Made by a program: the position numbers and the translations under genes
DNA from: Chelatococcus sp.
Lineage (GTDB): Bacteria > Pseudomonadota > Alphaproteobacteria > Rhizobiales > Beijerinckiaceae
DNA: 10,122 nucleotides
Assembly: GCA_003248805.1 (NCBI GenBank)
Contig: QFQY01000094.1
Coordinates: 1-10,122, forward strand
Reading direction: 5' to 3'
Shown here: one piece after another, positions 1-7,207 of the stretch
Numbering within the stretch: position 1 is the first letter of the stretch
Layout of the letters: every line of letters begins with the position of its first letter
Notes under the pieces: model-generated
Seen by the model: only the letters and a program-made list of their open reading frames with translations
Database searches by the model: none
Told to the model about the DNA's origin: nothing

Positions 1-2
1 CG

Positions 3-482
<480 letters not shown>

Positions 483-503
483 TACGGGGACTCCAGCCGG
501 GTT

Positions 504-527
504 CGCGGGCGGCCGAGGCTGCCCGCG
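504..527 (+). other. GC-rich stem-loop after the ATPase gene
   Basis: Arms 504-513 and 518-527 pair over ten positions (one G-T wobble at 511/520) around a CGAG loop, 21 bases after the ATPase stop codon. No T-run follows, so it is not a classic intrinsic terminator. It may protect the 3' end of the upstream message or slow polymerase. The pairing is read directly from the sequence; the function is inferred. Confidence 0.45.
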
Positions 528-546
528 CCCGGCGTCGGTGACCAGC

Positions 547-575
547 GTCCGCAGCGTCGTTCGCGACGCGCGGAC
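547..575 (+). other. Long stem-loop with TTCG loop upstream of the binding-protein gene
   Basis: GTCCGC (547-552) pairs with GCGGAC (570-575), and GCGTCG (554-559) pairs with CGACGC (564-569), closing a TTCG loop. A single A at 553 is bulged. This is a 12-bp, almost purely GC stem and, with the composite repeat at 7056-7178, one of the strongest hairpins I see in the window. It has no T-run. Together with the stem at 504-527 it may separate ATPase expression from the binding protein, or form a folded leader if transcription starts upstream. Function is inferred. Confidence 0.5.
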
Positions 576-582
576 ATGTCCG
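571..582. promoter_or_regulatory. Perfect 12-bp palindrome CGGACATGTCCG, possible operator
   Basis: CGGACA/TGTCCG is exactly self-complementary and lies about 150 bases before the start of the binding-protein gene. Its left half doubles as the right arm of the stem at 547-575, and its right half repeats the GTCCG found at 547-551. Symmetric sites of this length suit dimeric regulators such as LacI-family proteins, and one is encoded at 4943-6016. However, the CG-centred core common in LacI operators is absent here (the centre is AT), so the assignment is speculative. Confidence 0.25.
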
Positions 583-720
583 AGGCGAAGGACCCGGCCT
601 GCGAGGCGGCCGGAGGCGGCAGACGACCTGCCAAGCGCATTTCAGCCCGGTGGCTCTCATGGGACAGGCCGCCGGGACAATCACAAAAAAAGTCCCTGCC
701 CCAATGAGGGCATGACCGGG

Positions 721-725
721 AAGGA
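721..725 (+). promoter_or_regulatory. Ribosome binding site fixing the binding-protein start
   Basis: AAGGA lies seven bases before ATG 733. Translation from that ATG begins directly with a Tat signal peptide, which settles the start against the longer open frame from 538. Confidence 0.75.
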
Positions 726-732
726 AACCATC

Positions 733-2052
733 ATGAGCATTTCGAGACGTGACGTGCTGTTGGGCGGCGCGGGTGTCGCCGCCGGGGCCGGCCTCATCGG
801 CCCGGCCGGATTGACGCCGGCCTTCGCGCAGGCCGCCGCACCCAAGTTCACGCCCGAGCCCGGCGCGCAGCTGCGCGTGCTGCGCTGGGCGCCCTTCGTG
901 AAATCGGAGGAGGATGCCTGGCTCGCCAATACCAAGAAGTTCTCCGATGCGACCGGCGTGCAGGTCCGTATCGACAAGGAAGGCTGGGAAGACATTCGCC
1001 CGAAGGCCGCCGTCGCGGCCAATGTCGGCGCCGGGCCCGACATCGTCTTCGTCTGGTTCGACGACGCCTTCCAGTATCCGGACAAGCTGCTCGACCTGTC
1101 GACGCTGGCGACCGATCTCGGCAGCCGTCATGGCGGCTGGTATCCGGGCCTCGAGGGCTATGCCAAGAAGGACGGCAAGTTCATCGGCCTGCCGCTCTGC
1201 GCCATCGCCAACGCGATCCTCTATCGCGACAGCTGGGTGAAGGAAGCCGGGTTCTCCACCTTCCCCGACAAGACCGACGCCTTCCTCGAGATGTGCAAGG
1301 CGCTGAAGGCCAAGGGCCATCCCGCCGGCTTCGCGCTCGGCAAGGCGGTGGGCGACGGCTCGAACTTCGCGCATTGGCTGCTGTGGAGCCATGGCGGGCG
1401 CCAGGTCGACGAGAACGGCAAGGTCGCGATCAACAGCCCCGAGACGATCGCGGCGATCAAATATGCGGCCGAGCTCTACAAGACCTTCATCCCCGGCACC
1501 GAGAGCTGGCTCGACATCAACAACAACCGCGCCTTCCTCGCCGGCGAGGTCTCGGTGACCGCCAACGGGGTGTCGCTGTACTACTCGGCCAAGAACGACC
1601 CCAAGCTGGCCGACATGGCGGCCGACATCCGTTCCGCCAACCTGCCGGTCGGCCCCGTCGGCAAGTCGGTCGAGCTGCACCAGACGACCTCCTGCGTGGT
1701 GTTCAAGCACACCAAGTTCCCGCAGGCGGCGCAGGCCTATCTGCAGTTCATGTACGAAAAGGAGCAGATGCCGCACTGGATCACCCAGGCCAATGCGTAT
1801 TGCTGCCAGCCGCTCAAGGCCTATGCGGACAATCCGGTCTGGACCTCCGATCCGGTGCACAAGCCCTATGCCCGCGCGTCCGAGACGCTGCGGCCCAACG
1901 GCTTCGCCGGGCCGCTCGGACCGGGGTCCGCCGCGGTGATGGCGGACTATGTCCTGCTCGACATGTTCGCGGAAGGCGCCACCGGCCAGCGTTCGCCGGA
2001 AGAGGCGGCCAAGCGCGCCGAGCAGCGCATCACCCGCGCCTATCGCGGCTGA
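733..2052 (+). CDS. Extracellular sugar-binding protein of a CUT1 ABC importer (SBP family 1), Tat-exported
   Basis: A 439-residue protein, normal length for the MalE/UgpB-like family. It captures the substrate in the periplasm and delivers it to the two permeases that follow. The N-terminus MSISRRDVLLGG carries the twin-arginine motif (R5, R6), followed by a glycine/alanine-rich hydrophobic segment and a likely AFA-QA cleavage site after residue 32, so export is probably in folded form through Tat. The mature part shows family features: an early LRVLRWAPF strand, the AAVAANVGAGPDIVFVWFD region, a GLPLCAIANAILYRDSWVKEAG segment typical of the hinge and first lobe, and a FLAGEVSVTANG segment. 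Substrate cannot be read from the sequence; the dehydrogenase at the end of the cluster hints at a polyol or sugar acid. The stop is followed at once by a strong hairpin, which may raise its level relative to the permeases. Confidence 0.95.
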   Translation: MSISRRDVLLGGAGVAAGAGLIGPAGLTPAFAQAAAPKFTPEPGAQLRVLRWAPFVKSEEDAWLANTKKFSDATGVQVRIDKEGWEDIRPKAAVAANVGAGPDIVFVWFDDAFQYPDKLLDLSTLATDLGSRHGGWYPGLEGYAKKDGKFIGLPLCAIANAILYRDSWVKEAGFSTFPDKTDAFLEMCKALKAKGHPAGFALGKAVGDGSNFAHWLLWSHGGRQVDENGKVAINSPETIAAIKYAAELYKTFIPGTESWLDINNNRAFLAGEVSVTANGVSLYYSAKNDPKLADMAADIRSANLPVGPVGKSVELHQTTSCVVFKHTKFPQAAQAYLQFMYEKEQMPHWITQANAYCCQPLKAYADNPVWTSDPVHKPYARASETLRPNGFAGPLGPGSAAVMADYVLLDMFAEGATGQRSPEEAAKRAEQRITRAYRG

Positions 2053-2064
2053 CGGCCTGACGAC

Positions 2065-2090
2065 CGGCGGCGCGTTCGCACGCGCCGCCG
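2065..2090 (+). other. Strong stem-loop between binding-protein and permease genes
   Basis: CGGCGGCGCG (2065-2074) and CGCGCCGCCG (2081-2090) pair perfectly over ten GC pairs; T2075-A2080 can extend the stem to eleven, leaving a TCGC loop. It begins 12 bases after the binding-protein stop, and CCCTTTG follows, with only three Ts. Hairpins in this position are known in sugar ABC operons (the malE-malF intergenic region is the classic case), where they stabilise the upstream message or partly end transcription so the binding protein outnumbers the membrane parts. The structure is seen directly; the role here is inferred. Confidence 0.6.
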
Positions 2091-2140
2091 CCCTTTGAAC
2101 GGCGCGACAAGACGCCGTCTCGAGACAGGAGGACGGAGCC

Positions 2141-3088
2141 ATGGCCGACAGCGCCACCATGCCGGTATCGAGACCGGCGCGACCCTCGCTCTTCGCCAGG
2201 CTCGGCCAAAGCCGCAATGCGCTGGGCGCCTTGTTCATGCTGCCGGCGGCGATCTTCCTGCTGGTCTTCCTGGCCTGGCCGCTGATTCTCGGCGTCTGGC
2301 TCGGCTTCACCGATGCGCGTGTCGGCCGTGCCGGACAGTTCATCGGCATCGAGAACTACGAGTCGCTGCTGACCGATTCCGTGTTCCGGCTCGCGGTGTT
2401 CAACACCATCCTCTACACGGTGGTCGCCTCGATCCTGAAGTTCGCGCTGGGCCTGTGGCTCGCGCTGCTGCTGAACCAGCATCTGCCCTTCAAGGCGCTG
2501 ATCCGGGCGATCGTGCTGTTGCCCTGGGTCGTGCCGACCGTGCTCTCGGCCATCGCCTTCTGGTGGATCTACGATTCCCAGTTCTCGGTGATCTCCTGGG
2601 CGCTGAGGGAACTCGGCCTGATCTCCACCAACATCAATTTCCTCGGCGACACCACCAATGCGCGGGCGTCCGTGATCGCCGCCAATGTCTGGCGCGGCAT
2701 TCCCTTCGTCGCGATCTCGCTGCTCGCCGGTCTCCAGACGATCTCGCCCTCGCTCTACGAGGCGGCGATGCTCGACGGGGCGACGCCATGGCAGCGCTTC
2801 CGCTTCGTGACGCTGCCGCTGCTCTCGCCGATCATCGCGGTGGTGATGACCTTCTCGGTGCTGTTCACCTTCACCGATTTCCAGCTCATCTATGTGCTCA
2901 CCCGAGGCGGGCCGCTCAACGCGACGCATCTGATGGCGACGCTGTCGTTCCAGCGCGCGATTCCGGGCGGGCAGCTCGGCGAGGGCGCGGCGATCGCGGT
3001 CTCGATGATTCCCTTCCTGCTCGGCGCGATCCTGTTCAGCTATTTCGGCCTGCAAAGGCGGAAATGGCAGCAGGGCGGCGGCGATTGA
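2141..3088 (+). CDS. Sugar ABC transporter permease, MalF-like
   Basis: A 315-residue inner-membrane protein with about six hydrophobic segments (roughly 27-53, 86-112, 119-142, 178-200, 230-256, 284-305). It is one of the two channel-forming subunits of a CUT1 importer. The cytoplasmic coupling loop EAAMLDGATPWQRFRFVTLP (from residue 207) is the EAA motif that docks on the ATPase. The following TFTDFQLIYVLTRGGPLNATHLMATLSFQRAI stretch is typical of MalF/UgpA-type subunits. The start at ATG 2141 is supported by AGGAGG eight bases upstream (2127-2132). It is 88 bases after the binding-protein gene, across a hairpin, and ten bases before the second permease, so it is in the same operon. Confidence 0.96.
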   Translation: MADSATMPVSRPARPSLFARLGQSRNALGALFMLPAAIFLLVFLAWPLILGVWLGFTDARVGRAGQFIGIENYESLLTDSVFRLAVFNTILYTVVASILKFALGLWLALLLNQHLPFKALIRAIVLLPWVVPTVLSAIAFWWIYDSQFSVISWALRELGLISTNINFLGDTTNARASVIAANVWRGIPFVAISLLAGLQTISPSLYEAAMLDGATPWQRFRFVTLPLLSPIIAVVMTFSVLFTFTDFQLIYVLTRGGPLNATHLMATLSFQRAIPGGQLGEGAAIAVSMIPFLLGAILFSYFGLQRRKWQQGGGD

Positions 3089-3098
3089 GGAGGACAGC

Positions 3099-4016
3099 AT
3101 GGCCGATCTCGCTCATTCGAACACGCCCGCGACGTCCGCGCGCACCCATCTGACCGACGACAGCGTCGGGACCAGCTACACCTCGACGCTGCCGCAGCGC
3201 CTCGTCACCGTGTATCTGCCGCTGGCCGTCTTCGTCTTCGTGCTGCTCTTCCCGTTCTACTGGATGGGGACGACGGCGCTGAAGCCGAACCACGAGCTCA
3301 CGGACTTCAAGAACTACAATCCGCTCTGGCCCTCCGAGCCGACGCTCAGGCACATCAAGTACCTGCTGTTCGAGACCACCTATCCCTATTGGCTGTGGAA
3401 CACGATCCTGATCTCGATCGCCTCGACCGTGATCTCGCTCGCGACGTCGGTGTTCGCGGCCTATGCCATCGAGCGGCTGCGCTTCACCGGGGCGCGGGTG
3501 ACGGGGCTCGCGATCTTCCTCGCCTATCTGATCCCGCCGTCGATCCTGTTCATCCCGCTCGCGGTGCTGATCTTCGGTTTCGGCATCTATGACAGCAAGC
3601 TCGCGCTGATCTTCACCTATCCGACCTTCCTCGTGCCGTTCTCGACCTGGCTGCTGATGGGCTATTTCCGCTCCATCCCCTACGAGCTCGAGGAATGCGC
3701 GCTGGTCGACGGGGCGAGCCGCTGGCAGATCCTGGTGAAGATCATCCTGCCGCTCGCGGTGCCGGGGCTGATCTCGGCCGGCATCTTCGCCTTCACGCTC
3801 TCGTGGAACGAGTTCATCTACGCGCTGACCTTCGTCCAGTCCTCCGAGAACAAGACGGTCTCTGTCGGCGTGCTGACCGAGCTCGTGCGCGGCGACGTCT
3901 ACGAATGGGGAGCGCTGATGGCCGGCGCCCTGCTGGGGTCCCTGCCGGTGGTGATCCTCTATTCCTTCTTCGTCGAGCACTACGTCTCGTCGATGACGGG
4001 CGCGGTCAAGGAATAG
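3099..4016 (+). CDS. Sugar ABC transporter permease, MalG-like
   Basis: A 305-residue inner-membrane protein and partner of the preceding permease. The cytoplasmic N-terminal tail (about 30 residues) is followed by hydrophobic segments near 35-58, 101-123, 134-160, 167-190, 220-245 and 272-292. The coupling loop ELEECALVDGASRWQILVKIILP (EAA motif, from residue 196) contacts the ATPase; one alanine of the usual EAA is a cysteine here (C200), which is tolerated in the family. The FTLSWNEFIYALTF segment is typical of MalG/UgpE-type subunits. GAGGAGGA at 3087-3094 overlaps the stop codon of the upstream permease and lies four bases before ATG 3099, so the two are probably translationally coupled. 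Confidence 0.96.
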   Translation: MADLAHSNTPATSARTHLTDDSVGTSYTSTLPQRLVTVYLPLAVFVFVLLFPFYWMGTTALKPNHELTDFKNYNPLWPSEPTLRHIKYLLFETTYPYWLWNTILISIASTVISLATSVFAAYAIERLRFTGARVTGLAIFLAYLIPPSILFIPLAVLIFGFGIYDSKLALIFTYPTFLVPFSTWLLMGYFRSIPYELEECALVDGASRWQILVKIILPLAVPGLISAGIFAFTLSWNEFIYALTFVQSSENKTVSVGVLTELVRGDVYEWGALMAGALLGSLPVVILYSFFVEHYVSSMTGAVKE

Positions 4017-4034
4017 CGGGCAGAGGACCAGAAC

Positions 4035-4928
4035 GTGGCTGACATCAAGAGCGTGGCCTTCGTCGGGCTCGGCGCCATGGGCGCGCCGATGGCGGAGAAC
4101 CTGGTGAAGCGGCAGTTCCGCGTGACCGGCTTCGACATGCGGGAGGCGGCGCGCGAGGCGCTCGTCGCGGCCGGTGGCCACGGCGCGGCGAGCGCGCAGG
4201 AGGCCGCCACGGGCGCCGACGCGCTCGTGCTGATGGTGGTCAATGCCGCGCAGGCACGCTCGGTGCTGTTCGAGACCGGCGCGCTTTCCGCGCTCGCGGA
4301 CGGGGCGAGCGTCATCCTGATGGCGACCTGCCCGCCGGCCGAGGTCGAGGCGATCGCGGCGAAGGTCGAGGCGACGGGCCGCTCCTTCGTCGACGCGCCC
4401 GTCTCCGGTGGCGTCAAGGGCGCGCAGGGCGCGACGCTGACGATCATGGTCGGGGCCGGTCCGGCGAGCTTCGCCCGCGCGAAGCCCGTTCTGGATGCCA
4501 TGGGCGACAAGGTCTTCCATGTCGGCGAAAAGCCGGGGCAGGGCGCCACGGTGAAGACCGTGAACCAGCTGCTCGCCGGCGTGCATATCGCGGTCGCGGC
4601 CGAGGCACTCTCGCTGGCGGAGAAGGCCGGCATCGACGGTGGCCTGCTCTTCGAGATCATGGGTGGCTCGGCGGCGTCGAGCTGGATGCTGAGGGATCGC
4701 GGCCCGCGCATGCAGGAGAGCGAGCCGGTCGTGGCCAGCGCGGTCGACATCTTCGTCAAGGATCTCGGCATCGTGCTCGATGCCGGGCGTGGCGCGAAGG
4801 CGGCCCTGCCGCTGGCGGCGGCGGCCCACCAGATGTTTCTCGCCGCCTCGGGCCTCGGCCATGGCGGGCGCGACGATTCGCAGGTGGTGCGTGCCTACCG
4901 GGCGCTGAATCCTCCCGCCGGCGAATGA
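4035..4928 (+). CDS. ltnD: Beta-hydroxyacid dehydrogenase, L-threonate dehydrogenase (LtnD)-like
   Basis: A 297-residue NAD(P)-dependent enzyme of the 3-hydroxyisobutyrate dehydrogenase family. Residues 1-160 form the Rossmann domain with GLGAMG at 11-16. DAPVSGG (120-126) is the substrate-binding signature. K174 in VKTVNQLLAG is the catalytic lysine, with N177/Q178 in the usual place. The C-terminal helical half, with SSWMLRDRGPRM, SAVDIFVKDLGIVLD and PLAAAAHQMF, resembles L-threonate dehydrogenase more than GarR or 3-hydroxyisobutyrate dehydrogenase. LtnD oxidises L-threonate to 2-oxo-tetronate in four-carbon acid-sugar degradation. The usual LtnD partners (kinase OtnK/DtnK type, aldolase OtnC/LtnC type, isomerase OtnI) are absent here, so the exact substrate is open. 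It starts at GTG 4035, with AGAGGA (4022-4027) seven bases upstream and an 18-base gap after the permease, so it belongs to the importer operon. Confidence 0.85.
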   Translation: MADIKSVAFVGLGAMGAPMAENLVKRQFRVTGFDMREAAREALVAAGGHGAASAQEAATGADALVLMVVNAAQARSVLFETGALSALADGASVILMATCPPAEVEAIAAKVEATGRSFVDAPVSGGVKGAQGATLTIMVGAGPASFARAKPVLDAMGDKVFHVGEKPGQGATVKTVNQLLAGVHIAVAAEALSLAEKAGIDGGLLFEIMGGSAASSWMLRDRGPRMQESEPVVASAVDIFVKDLGIVLDAGRGAKAALPLAAAAHQMFLAASGLGHGGRDDSQVVRAYRALNPPAGE

Positions 4929-4936
4929 GACGTGGG

Positions 4937-4952
4937 GCCGCGTCAGCGCGGC
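4937..4952. terminator. Short GC hairpin at the convergent gene junction
   Basis: GCCGCG (4937-4942) and CGCGGC (4947-4952) form a six-pair stem with a TCAG loop spanning the stop codon of the LacI gene, nine bases after the dehydrogenase stop. It could stop transcription from both sides, but no T-run follows on either strand, so it is a weak call. Confidence 0.25.
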
Positions 4953-6016
4953 GGGCAGGTGGTGCCGCGCAGGACGAGCTGCGGCGTCAGCAGCAGGCGC
5001 TGGGGCGGGGCATTGGGCTCGGCGATGCGCCGGATCAGGAACTCCGCCGACTTGCGGCCCATCTCGTCCTGGAAGTTCCGGATGGTCGTCAGCGCGGGAT
5101 ACCACTGCGCGGCTTCCTGCACGTCGTCGCAGCCGACGAGCGAGAAGTCGATGCCGGCTTCCCGCCCGCGATGGCGCAGCCCGAGCATGGCTCCGAAAGC
5201 GGCGAGATCGTTCATGCAGACGGCGGCCGTCGGCGGATCGTCGGCGTCGAGCACGGCCTGGATCGCCTTCAAGCCGTTCTCGCGCGTGCCATAGGCCCAG
5301 TGCACCAGGGCCGGATCGAGCCCGATGCCGTGGCCGCGAAGCGCCTCGCAATAGCCGCGGTAGCGGTTGCGGCCGGTCGAGATCTGCTCGTTCGCGCACA
5401 GGAAGGCGATGCGCCGGTGGCCCAGGCCGATCAGGTGCTCCATCGCCTGGATGGTGCCGTGGCGGTCGTCGGAACCGACGAAGTCGAGGCCGGTTTCGGG
5501 GATCTCGCGCGAGAGCTGGACGATCGGCACGCCGGAGGCGACCAGATGATCGAGGTCGTCGGCCGTGCTGCCGCCGGCCGGGCAGAGGATCATGCCGTCT
5601 GGCCGGTATTCCTTCAGCGTGTTGAGGACGCGGGCCTGCCGCTGGCGGTCCTCGGCATAGGTGCCGAGCAGGATGGAGCGGCCGCCGCGGGTCGTCGTTT
5701 CCTCGATCGCGGCCAGCAGCTCGGCGAAATAGGGGTTGGTGATGTCGTGAAAGCCGACGCCGATGATGTTCGTGCGGTCGGTGCGCAGCGAGGCTGCGCT
5801 GCGGTTGTAGCTGTAGCCCATCTCGCGGGCGATCTGCTGGACGCGCTCGCGGGTCGCCTCGGCGACGAGGGGCGAGCCGCGCAGGGCGAGCGAGACCGTC
5901 GCGGTCGAAACCGAAAGATGCTCGGCGATGACCTGCAGCGTGACGCGGCCGCGCACCGCCTGATTGGGGGCGGCGCGTTCCGGAGCGATGTCCGGCGGGG
6001 GGGCGTCGGCCGTCAT
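4943..6016 (-). CDS. LacI-family transcriptional regulator
   Basis: A 357-residue regulator. Residues 25-45 (VTLQVIAEHLSVSTATVSLAL) are the LacI-type helix-turn-helix, followed by TRERVQQIAREMGYSYNRSAASLRT. The SLRT segment is the hinge helix with the leucine that normally wedges into the operator minor groove. From about residue 82 (TNIIGVGFHDITNPYFAELLAAIE) comes a periplasmic-binding-protein-like effector domain, with GLGHRRIAFLC and VCMNDLAAFGAMLGLRHRG in the usual places. The leading 20 residues are proline/alanine-rich and longer than in many relatives. ATG 6016 is chosen because GGAGAGGAG lies directly upstream; an open frame continues to 6094 without a better site. The protein most likely responds to a sugar or derived acid and controls the flanking importer and dehydrogenase genes. 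It is divergent from one dehydrogenase and convergent with the other. Confidence 0.95.
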   Translation of the reverse strand: MTADAPPPDIAPERAAPNQAVRGRVTLQVIAEHLSVSTATVSLALRGSPLVAEATRERVQQIAREMGYSYNRSAASLRTDRTNIIGVGFHDITNPYFAELLAAIEETTTRGGRSILLGTYAEDRQRQARVLNTLKEYRPDGMILCPAGGSTADDLDHLVASGVPIVQLSREIPETGLDFVGSDDRHGTIQAMEHLIGLGHRRIAFLCANEQISTGRNRYRGYCEALRGHGIGLDPALVHWAYGTRENGLKAIQAVLDADDPPTAAVCMNDLAAFGAMLGLRHRGREAGIDFSLVGCDDVQEAAQWYPALTTIRNFQDEMGRKSAEFLIRRIAEPNAPPQRLLLTPQLVLRGTTCPPR

Positions 6017-6114
6017 CGTACTCCTCTCCCGGCGGGGGAGCTGGCGCGCTTGTCCGGGTGCGACCGTTCCATCATTCGACACTGTCCTTCTCACATCGGC
6101 GGGAGAATTTGAAG
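6017..6114. promoter_or_regulatory. Divergent regulatory region between LacI regulator and second dehydrogenase
   Basis: These 98 bases must hold the start signals of both divergent genes. Visible are the regulator's ribosome binding site (complement of 6021-6030), an imperfect inverted repeat CTCCC/GGGAG at 6026-6030 and 6036-6040 that overlaps it, and GGGAGA at 6101-6106, the ribosome binding site for ATG 6115. TGTCC occurs at 6051-6055 and 6083-6087, matching half of the palindrome at 571-582. That is weak in such GC-rich DNA. I cannot identify promoter hexamers or a clear LacI operator. Confidence 0.45.
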
Positions 6115-7035
6115 ATGACTGCGGAAAAGGAACCGGTCGGGTTCATCGGCGTGGGCCTGATGGGCCAGGGCATGGCCCGCAACCTGCTCGACAAGGGCTT
6201 TCCCCTCACGGTGATGGGCCATCGCAACCGCAAGCCGGTCGAGGAGCTGGTCGCTGCCGGGGCGAAGGAGGCGAAGACCCCGGCCGAACTGGCGAGCCAG
6301 GCGAGCATCATCTTTCTCTGCGTCACCGGCTCGGCGCAGGTCGAGGCGGTGCTGACGGGGCCGCAGGGCATCGTCGCGGGAGCGCGGCCCGGCACCGTGG
6401 TGATCGACTGCTCGACCTCCGATCCGGGCTCGACCGTGAAGCTCGCCGAGCAGCTCGAGGCCGCCGGGCTGCATCTGGCCGACGCCCCGCTCGGCGGCAC
6501 GCCGGCGCAGGCCGCGCTCGGGCAGCTGTCGGCCATGATCGGCGCCGCGCCCGAGGTGTTCGCGCGCATCAAGCCGGCCTGCGATGCCTGGGCCGCGCGC
6601 GTGGTCCATCTCGGGCCGGTCGGCGACGGCCACAAGATGAAGCTCCTGAACAACTTCCTCTCGATGGGCTATGCCGCGATCTATGCCGAGGCGCTGACGC
6701 TCGGCGCCAAGATCGGCATCACGCCGCAGACCTTCAACAGCGTCATCGCCGGCAGCCGGATGGATTGCGGCTTCTACCAGACCTTCATGAAATACGTGCT
6801 GGAGCGCGACCGCGACGCCCACAAGTTCACGCTCGTCAACGCGCTGAAGGACGTGCGCTATCTGGAGGGCGTGGCGAATGCGAACGGCGTCGCCAACCCG
6901 ATCGGCAACGCGGTCAAGAACAGCTACGCCACCGCCGTCGCCAGCGGCAGGGGCGAGGACTATGTGCCGATGATCTCGGACTGGATCGCCTCGCTCAACG
7001 GCGTGTCGCTCGCGCCGGAGAAGAAGGGCGGCTGA
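6115..7035 (+). CDS. NAD(P)-dependent beta-hydroxyacid dehydrogenase (GarR/3-hydroxyisobutyrate dehydrogenase family)
   Basis: A 306-residue oxidoreductase of the same superfamily as the gene at 4035 but only distantly similar to it. GVGLMG (12-17) opens the Rossmann domain, VIDCSTSDP (97-104) lies in its later strands, and DAPLGGTPAQA (123-133) is the substrate signature, with L in place of the common V. K176 in GHKMKLLNN (172-180) is in the catalytic lysine position, and N180 is the expected partner. ALKDVRYL carries the conserved KD pair (245-246). Relatives reduce tartronate semialdehyde or oxidise 3-hydroxy acids; the substrate here is unknown. ATG 6115 is preferred over the in-frame ATG 6058 because GGGAGA lies eight bases upstream and the family fold begins right after it. 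It is divergent from the LacI gene, so probably controlled by it. It is followed by a composite repeat rather than another plus-strand gene. Confidence 0.9.
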   Translation: MTAEKEPVGFIGVGLMGQGMARNLLDKGFPLTVMGHRNRKPVEELVAAGAKEAKTPAELASQASIIFLCVTGSAQVEAVLTGPQGIVAGARPGTVVIDCSTSDPGSTVKLAEQLEAAGLHLADAPLGGTPAQAALGQLSAMIGAAPEVFARIKPACDAWAARVVHLGPVGDGHKMKLLNNFLSMGYAAIYAEALTLGAKIGITPQTFNSVIAGSRMDCGFYQTFMKYVLERDRDAHKFTLVNALKDVRYLEGVANANGVANPIGNAVKNSYATAVASGRGEDYVPMISDWIASLNGVSLAPEKKGG

Positions 7036-7055
7036 GCGGCCGTCTGGACATCATG

Positions 7056-7178
7056 CGAGCCCTCATCCTGAGGAGCCATTCCGTTGGGAATGGCGTCTCG
7101 AAGGATGGTTCAGGGGGCTCGGGAACACTGGAGCATCCTTCGAGACAGCCCTTCGGGCTTCCTCAGGATGAGGGCTCG
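7056..7178. repeat. Composite inverted repeat: two head-to-head copies of a palindromic intergenic element
   Basis: The outer arms 7056-7074 and 7160-7178 are perfect 19-base inverted copies (CGAGCCCTCATCCTGAGGA). The inner arms 7095-7107 and 7134-7146 are perfect 13-base inverted copies (GTCTCGAAGGATG). Between outer and inner arm on each side is a different small hairpin: GCCATTCC/GGAATGGC with a GTTG loop (7075-7094) on the left, and AGCCC/GGGCT with a TTC loop (7147-7159) on the right. So the element is two copies of a roughly 50-base unit (conserved end, variable hairpin, conserved end) facing each other across 26 bases. From memory, this CCTCATCCTGAGGA...CGTCTCGAAGGATG unit is dispersed in many Hyphomicrobiales genomes. 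It sits between two convergent genes, where it could act as a bidirectional terminator. The flanks (7036-7055 and 7179-7207) show nothing further. Confidence 0.85.
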
Positions 7179-7207
7179 AATATCCAGTCGGGCTCTGAGC
7201 GCTCGCC

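Larger units (their letters stand above)
483..732 (+). promoter_or_regulatory. 250-base leader/intergenic region before the binding-protein gene
   Basis: No credible protein is encoded here. The open frame that reaches back to 538 is an arginine/proline-rich artefact of GC bias. The region holds two stems (504-527 and 547-575), a 12-bp palindrome (571-582), and an AT-richer patch with seven As at 685-691. A small stem at 697-712 (TGCCC/GGGCA) sits just before the ribosome binding site. The AT-rich patch is the most promoter-like place, but I cannot identify a convincing -35/-10 pair. The length and structure suggest that the binding protein has its own promoter or a structured leader. Confidence 0.4.

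Noticed and set aside
674..712. Seven-A run between short inverted repeats as a minus-strand terminator
   Set aside because: Read on the minus strand, a weak five-pair stem (697-712) precedes a T-run, but no minus-strand gene ends nearby. On the plus strand the A-run has no terminator sense.
538..732. N-terminal extension of the binding protein by 65 residues
   Set aside because: The extension is arginine/proline-rich and would bury the Tat signal peptide. A good ribosome binding site precedes ATG 733.
3036..5399. 787-codon open frame on the minus strand
   Set aside because: It runs antisense through a permease and a dehydrogenase with clear family motifs and out of frame through the LacI gene. 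Its translation is dominated by R, A, G, D, E, H and Q, the usual shadow of GC-rich coding DNA, with no recognisable domain.
6017..6094. Longer start for the LacI regulator
   Set aside because: The added residues have no family similarity, and GGAGAGGAG directly precedes ATG 6016.
4925..6112. 395-codon plus-strand open frame opposite the LacI gene
   Set aside because: Antisense shadow. The LacI frame has an unmistakable helix-turn-helix and effector domain.
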